Shown in pieces: positions 25,001-36,386 of a stretch of 64,000 bases of DNA. The DNA comes from Syngnathus acus (lineage: Eukaryota > Chordata > Actinopteri > Syngnathiformes > Syngnathidae): assembly GCF_901709675.1 (NCBI RefSeq), contig NC_051093.1, forward strand, positions 7,114,553-7,178,552, in the 5' to 3' direction. The translations under genes and the position numbers were made by a program. The notes beneath the pieces were generated by a model. It did not search any database. It saw nothing but the letters and a program-made list of their open reading frames with translations, and was not told the DNA's origin. Positions within the stretch are counted from its first letter, which is position 1. Every line of letters starts with the position of its first letter.

Positions 25001-26804
25001 ACTTGAAACAAAACTTTTCGTAACAGAGGAGAAATTACGGGAAATCACCGAGCGACTGGAGGAGCACCAGGATCACGAGACCAACCCGGACCCCCGTCTT
25101 AACTCCCAGCTCACTCACAGCCGAGCCTCGGCCCAGCATCTCGCCCTGCTGCTTCACAGCCGGGCCAGTCAGAACCAGCGCTTCGCTCAGGAGACGGAAA
25201 ATCTTTGCAGGCTTTTGGCCGGCCGCTTTCAACTTGCCCTAAATATTCTCCAAAGTTGCCGAGAGAAACTTCAAACCAGCCACGCGATTGAATTGACTGA
25301 CTTTGAGGGGAGACTAGCAGCTGTCGAGACGTGTCTTCAGCGAGGACGGAATGACGCTGAAAAACAGCAACATGCATCTTTCGACGCCTACAAAATGGAG
25401 GACAAAATCCCATGTGATGTCCTGGCTGGAGTTGAGAGCAGCGTTGATGAAGAAGACCTTGAACTCCCTCACGCAGAGGACAGCACAAGTGTTGGGAAAT
25501 TTTTAAAGAGACAATTCGTCCTAGTCGAAAAAATGTTGGCAGCCCTGAAGAGTCCAAATGTACAACTCAGATTTTTAGTGCCAAAAGAAGAAAGTATGAC
25601 CATGGCCTACAGGTACAAACTCATCATCTCACAAATTCTGACATTAAAACAAACTCAATTCGAGGAAGACGGAGCTCGGGAGGACCACGAAATCATCATG
25701 AGAGCCTGCATTGAAGCGGAGTTCATCTATGCTGCTTTTAAAATCCAGCAAGAATATCAGAAAGACAATCCTGCAAACTCCATCCATCCAATATTTGTTT
25801 TTAATGAACAGCGGGAGAATAAAAAAGATCAATCTGAGGACATAAAAAATCCGCCGCGGTTAGAGCGACTTATAACGAGGCTGCAAAGAAGAGCTAAAGT
25901 CATGTGGCAGCTCTATCAGGAGGTGACGATTGAGGAGGAGGACATTTGTGAAACGGCCTCTGGAGTGGACCTGAAGTGGATGCAGGAGCAAGTAAAGCTC
26001 CTTTATTTGTCCGACAGGCTCCATTTAGATTTGGAGCAAGAGCAGCAGCGATGTGTGATGTTGCAGGACAAATTATGCAAACAGCAGGAGGCCTCATTAA
26101 CGGATGAGCGGGAGGTTTTTAATCACACCTTAAGTGAACTCCAGGAGGACAACAAAGCACTGAGAGAGGAACTAGAACATGCCGAAGACGCCTTGATATC
26201 GATGAAGTCCGGAAACCAAAACAAATGGCAAATTGAGGAATATCAAAAGGAAAAAATACAAAGACTAGAAGCAGAGTTTCAAATGAAGGTAAACAAAGCT
26301 AGCTAGTAAACAAGGCTATCTTAAAAGCTATGGGGAAAAAAATAATTTTGATATTGTTTGGTAACACTAAACTGATGATGAACACTTTCAGGATGTCAAG
26401 TTACTAACTGACGATGTCAAGTTTGCCACTCTGCCTTCTAGTAGAGTCACACCTCGAGCAAATTCTGGTAAGAGAATGCTAAAGTTGTTTGGCTAACCCC
26501 CTCGTGAACTGTTCAATATGTGATGAAGTGATGAACATTTATTTTTATAGTTCACATGAACACTTGATATTTTATTGTCTTGCCAGATGTCAACGCGGCC
26601 AATACTAGCAACACAGTGAAGAAAAATAACAAACCGTCTCTTCTACGTCGGCTTCGAGCGGTCAGGTCAAAGGTAAAATCTGATGCTGCAGTACACAGTG
26701 TACCTTGATTAAAATGATGATTATTTTTTTTCAATATTCTGTTTGCCTTGCAGAGTTTGAAAGAAGGTCTTTCTGGCCAAGAAAGAATGAAACTATTTGA
26801 TTGA
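22026..26804 (+). CDS. Large coiled-coil protein of unknown identity, 9 coding exons (1,178 aa)
   Basis: Exons 22026-22045, 22357-22417, 22793-23300, 23369-23472, 23555-23653, 23757-26288, 26392-26467, 26587-26672 and 26754-26804 join in phase from ATG (MMSKAPRWPEVLVNTKIPKP) to TGA. Residues 1-200 are basic and Ser/Thr-rich, hence probably disordered (SRASSRPSRP, SSPSLSPTSSPCTDSP). From about 230 the protein is long, charged coiled coil rich in Glu, Gln and Leu, almost all in one 2.5-kb exon. Around 630-860 the composition becomes less regular and more globular (LAGRFQLALNILQSCREKL; LKRQFVLVEKMLAALKSPN). The tail is short and basic (SLLRRLRAVRSKSLKEG). There is no signal peptide or membrane segment. 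An AATAAA at 26909-26914 ends the transcript. I do not recognise an orthologue; a distant tie to MPRIP/TRIOBP-type coiled coils is only a guess. It sits where human has MAP2K3. Confidence 0.85.
23668..23746. repeat. Pentanucleotide microsatellite (TTTAA)n
   Basis: About 14 tandem TTTAA/TAATT units fill most of the 103-bp intron before the large coiled-coil exon, decaying into TTTTATT, and abut the acceptor TTCCATTGCAG. Length variation here would change the distance from branch point to acceptor. Confidence 0.95.
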
Positions 26805-29198
26805 CTCTGATCTCAAGATGATTACCGACGCTTCAACAGGGGTGACAAACATACGGCACGTGGGTCCAAGTCAACTGGCATAGAGAACACATTAAATGCA
26901 TTTTTTTAAATAAAAGTAACTTTTGTTTCTAATTCTGTCCCCTGGAGTTCACAATGACGCCTACGTAAATGAAATTCTGAATCTTCCTATTTAGTAAATA
27001 CATATTGGCAAAAAAATAATTTAAAAAAATACCTGCGATGAACATATTTTGCCACTAGATGTAGCATGACACAAAATTTTGTGATTAACTTGTAATACAG
27101 ATTTGACACCACAGCAGGTCAGTATCACCCAAACATAAATCTAATGGACTCAGATCACCCTCAGTTGCTCCGTATGCAATTTTGGATTGACCTGATCCTT
27201 AACTGGAATGATCCAGGTTTCATAGTTATAATCATTTGATTTATATTCAATAACAAGTGCAAAGCTGTCATTAATTTGTACCTTATAAATCAGCATGGCC
27301 CTTGCAAAAGGTCTTGTTTTTGATTGCTGCTCACTTCCATGGAGTCGCATTTCTCTTGAGGAACATCGCACCTCATTAAACCTGCGCTCCCTTCCTGTGA
27401 TTCCAACGTGAGAAGCTCTAGTCATGTGAGGCAACATTTTCAAAAGAGCAACGCTGCTTGTTAATGCTATACATCATTCATACGACTGCACGGTGAACTT
27501 TTCATGCTCCTTCACAGAATCATATTTCTTTTTTTTTTTTTTTAAAAACTAAATTACTTGTGCAGCAATACTTCCATCAAAATAACAACAACTAAAACGT
27601 GTTGGATATCTTGGTAACCTGAGTTAAGCAGACATGGAGGAGGGCAGTGAAATGTTAAATAAAGAGCAGGAGGAGGCATCTCAACCTACACGAGATGAGG
27701 AAGACGAATCTGCTTTGGTGTTTTTATTTAGTTGCAACAACTCTTATATGAGAGGAAAAGGAATCAAGGAATCAGTTTGTTAGCTCATAAGGTTAGCTAA
27801 AAAGTGTAAAAATAAAAAATAATAATATTGAATTAAATTAAATTAACATGCTGTGGATGTACCTCAAAATTATATTTTATACAATAATAATAACAATCAT
27901 ATTTTATTTGCCGTTATCTTGACATTTATACTTGATGTAAACAAAATGTCGTACCTGTCTCTATTGGCAAAAGTGGCAGGCAACTCAAATCTGTTTTTCT
28001 GCATTCCAAATGTGTGTTTGAGGTCACATACGTACTTCTGTGTTTGGGCGCCCGTGGGATTCCTTCGGAGCTGAGCTGGCCCACAAAAGCTCCCGGGCTT
28101 CATGACTGATCATTGGTTGATACACAACCACCAGCAAGCATCCAGGCGCACCTGCATGGGATACAAAAATAAATGTCCTATTTAGTCATGCAAAGACCAA
28201 TGACTGCAAAATGCAACAACACGAGAACAACACACTACGCTTTGCGTGGTCGCGGAAAAGACGACAACTCATAACGTGACGTGGCGGGTGACCCACCTGC
28301 ATCCTCGGTGCTCTGAGCAACATTTTGTTTCCATGACAATGGAAGGCAAAAGTACATTTTGCAGGCGCCAACATTAGTTTAACATCTCCAACCTCAGCAG
28401 GAAAAATTATATATATTATATTTCTATTTATTATATATATTTTATATATAAATTTCAAGCATAATAGAAAACAATGTTTTCAGAGTTAAATGAAATCTTT
28501 TTATGCTTTGAAGTTCAGTAGATGTTGCAAGTGAGAATTTAATGAAGTGCCTAGAGATTGTATTAATTAGAACAATAACAAACACAAAGTCCGGAGACAC
28601 CCGACAACAAAACATGACCAGCATGAGATCTGCTCAGATGGGCCTCACCAGATGGTTCCACTCTTGCGTAATACTTGTCTACCTGCCACATGAATCCAAA
28701 CACAGACAATCCTCCTCGCCATTAAAACATGATTGACAGCTCCCCTCACAAACTACCCCAAAATGTGGATCCGAGTTGGGTCCAGGCTGGCCCACTTTGC
28801 AGACTTTAAATAACTTGCAGTGCGTTCCATTGGCTGTAACCCTCACGTCAAGTCTGCCATATATTGGCAGCATTTGTAACCCATTTTCCAATTGAGACCT
28901 CAAGCTCACAACGTTACTTTAATTATAGATGGCCCATATGAAGTTTGACATTATCAATTTATTTTTAAGTTAAAAAAAAAAAACACCAATGCAAATGTGA
29001 CTGATATATAAAACTGACACTTGACTTTGGATGAAGGTAGAAGTGATCATGTGACACCAAGCAAGTATTGGGAAATATCCAAATCTGATTAGTTTTTCAG
29101 TGCACATATAATTTTACGTATTTCTAACGGGTGCCACACTTGGTAAGACAAGACTGCTCAGCCTCTAAATGCCAAGTACGTACCATGGCATAGTGGAA

Positions 29199-29215
29199 GG
29201 GAGGGAAGGGGAGGG
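29199..29215 (+). other. G-quadruplex-capable motif
   Basis: Four G-runs of three or four separated by one or two bases (GGGAGGGAAGGGGAGGG) match the canonical quadruplex pattern. It lies in non-coding DNA 2.4 kb upstream of KCNJ12. Function is unknown. Confidence 0.5.
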
Positions 29216-30403
29216 CTAAGCGATACGCACTATTTGCGTGGATGTGAGATACAGAGTAGGATCCTCAGCAAAAACCATCAGACAGCACACATGGAAGAAG
29301 ATGATAGACTATGCCAAAATTATCTGCGCTGGATTGATTTTTACTTCTCTTTGTATCGCTGAGCCCACGCAAGTCCAAATACATCAACTTTGGGAGAAGA
29401 GAGAAGTGGCGTTGTAATCATTCAAGCTGGAAAAATTCAAAGCCAAGTAGTACCTTGGTTAAAAATTTGGGGATGTAATGCTTTCCTCGGTGAGCAGAGC
29501 AAGAGGAACAGGTGCACTCAAACTTGCGGGGATGAACGTGTTGAGTGGCGATGCACTTTTTTGCCTCACGAGGATAAAGTGGTTCTACCCTTAAAAGAAA
29601 AAGAAAAAAAACAAGGACGCCTTCAGAGAACTATGCAGTAGTGCGGCCAAAAGACGCAAAGTTCTGATCGTGACATTTTGCAACATTTAACCAGCAAACA
29701 AGGTAAGCAATTTTATATTTCAATGACTGCAGAATTCAATCAATTTCTACTCCAGTGTTAAAATCACAGCAGCAGGCGGACAGTTATTCTTGCATATATT
29801 AGATAATAGCGCGCCTCGGACACTCATCATCATCCTGACGCCTAGCAACTAGAGCAGTGTGAGGCAGCAAGTGTGAAGTATACACAAATTCATAGACAAA
29901 CACAATATTCAAAAGTGTATTCATCGAGGTTGTAAAGACACAATTAAATAGGGGCCGGCAGCTAATTGATGACATAACCGATTGAGGGCCATAGAGGAAG
30001 AAAATAACTGTACTGTTAAGATGCCAAAAGCAAAAGTAATACGCTTGCAGCTAAGTGCCAAGTATCGTGTCATTTTGCACTGACCCACTTAAAGTCATGT
30101 CCTTAGGGTCCCTGCAGCTTAATGGAGTAAAGTTTTTATGACGTCAAGTGAATTGAGTTTCCATGGAAGGGCAAGTTAGGCTAGTGTGTGTGACTTAATC
30201 TTTAGAACACTACATTAGCATAAATGAATTTTGGATTTGTGTCCCAAACGTTCAATTTCATGCATCCCTGACTTTTAATCTTGTGGCTGGCCAATTATGA
30301 CTAAACAGCAGACAAGAAATAATATTAGTCTAAATCCTTTATCAGAAACCAAGGGGGGGGGGGGCATAACTGTCTGATTTTCCCCAGGCAATCAGCAGAA
30401 AAA

Positions 30404-30499
30404 TAAAGACACAAAAAAATAGAGAAAATTAAAGACACAAAATAACATGCAATTTTATATGCAATAAAAAAAAAGACACAAAATAAAATGCAATTTTAT
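30404..30499. repeat. Imperfect tandem repeat with AAAGACACAAAATAA units
   Basis: Two nearly identical 28-bp copies (30431-30458 and 30472-30499; one C/A difference) with a partial copy at about 30405. The units share AAAGACACAAAATAA followed by ATGCAATTTTAT. This is simple local duplication. Confidence 0.75.
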
Positions 30500-30989
30500 C
30501 ACTAAGTAATATGAAAATTATTTAAAAATTGAAAAGAAAAAAAATACATTTGAATACTCACATATATTTTTTTCTCATTTTCTTGATTTTATGCTGGACT
30601 TATCTTTTCTTTTCTTTTTTTTGTAAGCCACAGTGTTTTCCAGCACATTCTCACAAGGGAATCACACTGGGTTGCGGCCTAATAGTTATGCCAGCTGTGA
30701 GAAACAGATGATATGTCACATAAAGTGGCAGCGCATTCGATTACTTGGCTATTTCTGTACCTTGTCCGACAGAAAAACAGATTTTCTATCACTGAAGTGA
30801 AGGTAACTTTATTTTCCATTTCTATCGCACTTTCCCATCTCGACTGCAACTCCGGTATGCATTTATCTTGTTAAATGATTTATCAATTGTCCAAACACAA
30901 ATGCTGTTACTGGGGGAACCATTCGGGAGCTGAGATCATTAAATCATCATCAACCATTACATGTGTACAGTATAGATAGGAAGAGAGAA

Positions 30990-31135
30990 AAAAATATATA
31001 TAATAAATATATAGAAATAAAATATATATAAAATAAAAAAATATATATAATAAATATATATAAAAATACGTGTAATATATATATATATATAGTACACCTT
31101 TTTATGTTTCATATATATATATAGATATATTAAAT
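30990..31135. repeat. AT-rich simple sequence (TA/ATAA)n
   Basis: Low-complexity run of TATATA and AATAAATATATA units about 550 bp upstream of the KCNJ12 coding exon. Open frames here (Ile/Tyr-rich) are artefacts of composition. Confidence 0.9.
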
Positions 31136-31667
31136 ATGCACCTTTGCTTTGACCCAATTAAAAGTGATGATATGATTATGACTGAGCACATAAATCTGAC
31201 ATCCTAGTACGCCTACAGTATTAAATCTCTCCTGCTATTTTTTTTATGTAAAGCTGCACATGTGAACTCTTGGAAGCACATCTCTCAGATTAAAAGTTCA
31301 AATTTCCTGCTTCAAAGTATTTAAGTATTGCATATCTTTGGCGATGCAAGAATTAAAGTCACTTTTTGAAAAACATGTGGCGAGAGGGGTCGGAAAAGTT
31401 TCTAAATATAGTATTGCTAAGCTGTCAACAGTGACAGCGCTTGTGTAAACCAGCTCTTGGCTGTTCGCAGCCATGTCGTTAGGGAAAAGAGAGCACGTCG
31501 GGCCAGCGATGATGGATGAATTGGACTTCCATCGACATCTGATATGATTTTCAACCTATCCTGATGGGTTTCTTTTCAGAGAACTATCTATCAGTCAACG
31601 TTGGACGGAGCCGGGCCTGCCTGTCAGCCTTGATCACGTGAATCCGCGTGGCCGTCGTCGCTGAGGC

Positions 31668-32945
31668 ATGAACGTGGGAAGAGCCCACCAGCACAATTTC
31701 CTATCGTGTGAAGAAGAAGGTTTGAGACTGACCAGCATGCCTGCCGTGGGGAGCTTCGGCAATGGCAAGATCCACACCAGACGTCAAAGGCACGGCCGCT
31801 TCGTCAGCAAGACGGGCCAGTGCAACATTCACTTCTCCAACATGGACGACAAGTCCAGTCGGTACATATCGGACATGTTCACCACTTGCGTGGACATACG
31901 TTGGCGCTACATGTTCCTGGTCTTCAGCTTGGTGTTTGTGGTGTCATGGTTGATGTTCGGCTTGGGCTTCTACGTCATCGGCCTCCTGCACGGCGATATG
32001 GACCGTCCCGCAGACGATGACACTTTTGTACCGTGCGTCACACAGGTGAACACCTTCGTGGCCGCTTTCCTGTTCTCCATCGAGACCCAAACCACCATCG
32101 GGTACGGAGCTCGATGCGTGACGGAGGAATGTCCCGCCGCCGTCTTCATGGTGGTCTTTCAGTCAATCGTGGGTTGCGTCATCGACGCCTTCATGATTGG
32201 CGCCATTATGGCGAAGATGGCCAGGCCTAAAAAGCGAGCGGAGACTCTCCTGTTCAGCCGAAACGCCGTCATCTCCATGCGTGACGGGAAGTTGTGTCTC
32301 ATGTTTAGGGTAGCCAATCTGAGAAAAAGCCATATAGTGGAGGCTCACGTCCGAGCCCAGATGGTCAAGCCTCGTTACACGGAGGAAGGCGAGTACATCC
32401 CACTGGATCAGATCGACATGAACGTCGGCTACGACAGAGGCACCGATCGTCTTTTTCTGGTGGCGCCGATCACCGTCATCCACGAGATCGACGAAGACAG
32501 CCCCCTGTTCGGTATCAGCAAACAAGATCTGGAGACATCCGACTTTGAGATTGTGATCATACTAGAAGGTTTGGTGGAAGCCACCGCCATGACCACCCAG
32601 GCGCGCAGTTCTTATCTGTCGTCGGAGGTCCTTTGGGGTCACCGCTTTGAGCCGCTCATCTTCGAGGAGAAGAGCCAGTACAGGATCGATTACGCCTATT
32701 TTCATAAGACCTTCGAGGTACCGTCTACCCCGAGGTGCAGCGCCAGGGACATGGAAGGCAGGAAGTTCCCCACGTCAGGCGCTAACTCCTTCTGCTATGA
32801 GAACGAGCTAGCTTTCATAAGCAGGGATGAGGAGGAGGCGGACTTTGACAAAGAGGACGACAGACAATGTTCTACGGCCCTCCTGGATGATCACGCCACT
32901 TCTGAACGTGATCAAAAATCATCTAGCGTAGAATCCGAGATTTGA
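31668..32945 (+). CDS. kcnj12: Inward-rectifier potassium channel Kir2.2, single coding exon
   Basis: The 425-residue ORF is full length (human Kir2.2 is 433). It is a tetrameric plasma-membrane K+ channel that sets resting potential in heart and muscle. M1 (about residues 82-106) and M2 (about 157-180) flank the pore loop with selectivity filter TIGYG at 143-147. Asp173 in M2 is the residue giving strong rectification. Conserved extracellular cysteines flank the pore (VPCVTQ and RCVTEEC). PIP2-contact residues ([11 protein letters not shown]) and the cytoplasmic domain are conserved, including [20 protein letters not shown]. The protein ends in SEI, a class I PDZ ligand. The start follows the human layout ([10 protein letters not shown] versus EEDGLHLVTM). 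Kir2.2 over other Kir2 members rests on N-terminal similarity and on synteny with TMEM11/NATD1. AATAAA at 33041 and 33045. Confidence 0.93.
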   Translation: MNVGRAHQHNFLSCEEEGLRLTSMPAVGSFGNGKIHTRRQRHGRFVSKTGQCNIHFSNMDDKSSRYISDMFTTCVDIRWRYMFLVFSLVFVVSWLMFGLGFYVIGLLHGDMDRPADDDTFVPCVTQVNTFVAAFLFSIETQTTIGYGARCVTEECPAAVFMVVFQSIVGCVIDAFMIGAIMAKMARPKKRAETLLFSRNAVISMRDGKLCLMFRVANLRKSHIVEAHVRAQMVKPRYTEEGEYIPLDQIDMNVGYDRGTDRLFLVAPITVIHEIDEDSPLFGISKQDLETSDFEIVIILEGLVEATAMTTQARSSYLSSEVLWGHRFEPLIFEEKSQYRIDYAYFHKTFEVPSTPRCSARDMEGRKFPTSGANSFCYENELAFISRDEEEADFDKEDDRQCSTALLDDHATSERDQKSSSVESEI

Positions 32946-35900
32946 ACTTGACATTTACAGAAGTTCACCACACAAACTATTTATAGCACCATTGCATGCA
33001 TGACTGCAAAGTTGATAGGGTTGCAACAACTTCAAATGCGAATAAATAAACCGTAGATTGGAACTTTATAGTTTATAATTTACATGATACATTAAAACTC
33101 CATAAGTTTTTCCTATCATTTATGAATAGTAACTGAGGAAATCATCCTAATCATTACCGTCAATACATTGTAGCAGATTGTGGCCGAGGGAAAAGCAAAT
33201 AAATGTTTACACCTCATTTCTATGACGGCCATTACGTCCCCTGGCAAATGTAACAATAACAATAGTAGCAGTGTGTTATATAATATTCCGACATTTGTGT
33301 CAGCAGCCCTGAACCAAAAGTGTAAACGTGTGGCGAGAATGAATTGTTTTTGTTGTGTGGCTCACCTAAAGATATTGGCTGCATGTTGTGGAGCTAAAAA
33401 TCCATATTTGAGGCACAATGGACTCATTTGAATGACAAATGTTGCTCCTCTTTGCAGCCAACACAAAAGACTGAAAGAGCATAACGAACACGGGAGTAAT
33501 GAGAGTGGCAAACAAAAACTCTACATCACTTTTGAAGCGATGACCTTTTCGTTTTGTAATTTGCTTGAAAAAACATGGTGGACACAACTTTGATATACTG
33601 TACAGCATAGTAACGACAGGAATTTTCAAAGTCTAATGGGAACGTACATGTTAAAAAACCTTTTAGCGGGAAGAGGAGAGAATATAAAGACGTAACCAAA
33701 ATAGCGCATAAATAAATGGCCAAAGGTCATTTTTGTTCTTTCGTGTGAGTTGTTGCAGCGTGAGTGCACCTGAATGCCATTTCAGCACAACTTTACATAT
33801 TTACATTTGGGAGCTTGCTGACTCGTGCTGAAAATAGTCAAGGTTTTTGTCTGAAAAATGAATGCTTTTTTTTTGTTGACATTTGTACGGAAAAAGCAGA
33901 ATCCAGGATGCAAAAGACGACAATGTGTGCTAACATCGGTCAGGTCTGTATTGTAAATAAACCTGCTTTTTTTTTTTTGCTGTTTGTTTTTGGTCATTGT
34001 TTCTATTGCATAGACTGAAGCAACTTGCAATTAAGTGGAAGCCACGTTAGGCTAAAATAAGAATATAGCAAGTGAAGTCATTTGTTTTCCCCTCGGAGGA
34101 ATCGGACAATCAGAAGAAGGAATGGCGACGTGAGAATTTTTGGATGCCAGTGTCCCTACAGGGGCCAAAGGTTTCTTCTTTCACTCTTATGCAAGCCTTC
34201 AGAAACATCTTTGCTATGGCTACACTACACTCCAAAGTTCACCATAACCTGTGACCTTCATAGCAGCCCTCAAAGCAATTGCAAATATTTGACAACTGTA
34301 ATATAATGACTGATGAGTATTCACAAAAGTTTGAGGTCACTGCTAATAATTCCTTCTTCCCATGAGAATGTGGACTGTACTGTCAGATGATGTAAGCATA
34401 ATGTGGAGAAGATCACGAGATGCATCCCACCCACTCACCAAGGCCGGAGGAGGAGAACCAGTGGAAAGTCGGTATTGCAACATGAAGAGTGGGATGCAGC
34501 CTTAATTATCACAACCCTTCCTTCTTCTTCACTGCCTGCCTGTGTCAGATGGAGGTGGAGGCTGATAAAAAGTAGCAATACTCGACTGAAATACTACTTC
34601 AAGCTATTAGACTCATTCGGTACCAATGACGGTTATAGACGTCAAAGATATAATGAGTTAAACGTCTATTTAGGGTCATCTATTTATTTGCTTTTGTGCT
34701 TGATCATTTTTGCATGATGGCGGCGTTTTCAGAGCATTTGGACTAAGCGAGGCCGTTACGTAATAATGTTATCACCCTGCAGCACGATTTTTCTTTGTTG
34801 TGGCTACTGGAGTACAATTAGCACTTTTCCAGCGAGTGATAACAAGGACATGCCAAATTCTCTCTCGAGTTGAACAATAAAAGACACTGATGACATTTTG
34901 TTTTGGTTTTTGCACAGCAAAAAAGTTTCAATGGGAATGAGCTGACAAAATATCAACCAATGTTTTGGGAAATGATTGCCCTCGTTGAAAATGTCAGGGG
35001 AAAGTCATCTTTGGCCTGTAGTTGTGAGACGTCAAGCAATCAATCTTCACATCTTTTCCCATGTGAGAGACTATTTCTTGATATAATAATCACACTTTTC
35101 TTTTCCATTCACATCGGACAGCTTGTTTTTTTTCAAGGGGTGCAGACAGTTGAACGTTTTGAAAAACGGGAACATGGGAATGGAAGAAATCAGCGGGACG
35201 GGGGAGAGGCTGAGAAAGCAAATTAGGCAAAATTTCTCTCCACTCATTTTCTTTTAAATAATCACTGTTATCCAAACATGACTCTGCAAATATGACAAGA
35301 GCCAAACATTTGGACTCAGCAAAAAGATTCAAGATCACTGAAACATAAGCGTGTTTACTGTCCGGTTATATCATGCTGATATGCAGCTGAGCACATCACT
35401 CAACGATACGGGCAGATATGCGGCGTCAAATCCAGTCCACGAGTATGTGATTACGGCAACAAGATGATTGGATTACAGGACGAGGTACTGACCGCCTGTA
35501 AACACTGTTGATGAACTTCCTGTGCGGAAGGCCGAGTACACCAGGGGTGACAAAAATCAACTCGCACTTACTTGAAATAATGGATGTTGTATTTTTTGCT
35601 TCTTCATATCTGTTGGAAAAAGTAGAAAAGGTATTGAGCGTTCAATCGGATGGTGTCATTCGTATTAATAGCTCCTAAGTGGCTTCTAATATTTTGCATG
35701 ATATCAGGGGATGGTTATGGTATGCTGTGCTGTGGTGATGACATTAGGGGAAGGAGGTCGGGACTCACGAGATGATGTTTTTCCATTCTTATTCTGCTGC
35801 TTGTCGTCAGCGGGGTCGCGGCGAGCAGATGAAGGCTATCTCAAATGACTTGGCGCGAGAAGTCCAGCTGACCATATATTGAAGTTTACAAATCAGTTCT

Positions 35901-36386
35901 ACTATCTTGCAACTGTAGCAAGTATTTTTTGAAAGCAGATATTTTTTCAACATTCAAATGTAAACTATCTAAAATAAACTTGGGTTTCTGATTTTGAAAT
36001 AACCAACCTGCATTTAAACAAATCTACACTTGTATACTATTCTCAAAGCCTTTTTGCTGCCCTCTGCTGTTAGCTTAGTGCAATAACACTGCTATTTGAG
36101 CATTTGCCCACAGGTGGGAGGTAAAAAAAACCAACATAAAATTGAAGTTATTAAATACATTTTATTACATAAAGATCATGAAGTAGTCTGGTGCTTTACC
36201 ATAACCACAGTTGCTTAACTTTACAAATATTTTGGTTGACTGGAATATCGCAACATATTGGATGATGCTGTGTGTAATCTATCCTGTGTATTTGCAACTT
36301 TGTAAGGTTAAGGTATTTTATGCGACCACCTGCCCTTACAACCCTGCCATACTCCCCCAACCCACCCCGGTTCCCCACACACTTTC
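32946..36386. other. Intergenic between KCNJ12 and TUFM
   Basis: About 3.4 kb without a supported gene. It holds the KCNJ12 3' UTR (AATAAA 33041-33050), a degenerate dispersed repeat (35783-35880) and the TUFM 3' UTR, with a minus-strand AATAAA at 36161-36166. ORFs here are short and unlike any known family. Confidence 0.6.
35783..35880 (+). repeat. Degenerate copy of a common teleost interspersed repeat
   Basis: The stretch TTCTGCTGCTTGTCGTCAGC, then GGGGTCGCGGCGAGCAGATG and a decayed 'GGCTATCTCAAATGACTTGG', follows the layout of the widespread fish repeat whose intact form reads roughly 'cgcttatcct..gggtcgcggg..ctggagcctatcccagctgac'. A second copy is at 50915-51075. The family is named only by recall. 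Confidence 0.5.

Larger units (their letters stand above)
26805..31667. other. Gene-poor interval upstream of KCNJ12
   Basis: Nearly 4.9 kb without a supported coding exon. It probably includes the KCNJ12 promoter, 5' non-coding exon(s) and regulatory DNA: a splice acceptor (TTTCTTTTCAG) at about 31580 precedes the KCNJ12 coding exon. Internal items are listed separately. No MAP2K3 exon was found although human has that gene next to KCNJ12. Confidence 0.6.

Noticed and set aside
28679-28909. Cysteine-rich 76-residue minus-strand ORF (EGSCQSCFNGEEDCLC)
   Set aside because: No signal peptide, no regular disulphide pattern, no splice or promoter support; likely chance.
30957-31157. Ile/Tyr-rich ORF that looks like membrane segments
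   Set aside because: Product of an AT microsatellite, not a gene.
26805-31667. MAP2K3 expected here from human synteny
   Set aside because: No kinase motifs (GxGxxG, HRD, DFG) are seen in any frame.
34903-35226. 107-residue ORF between KCNJ12 and TUFM
   Set aside because: Low complexity, no homology recognised, no exon signals; intergenic noise.
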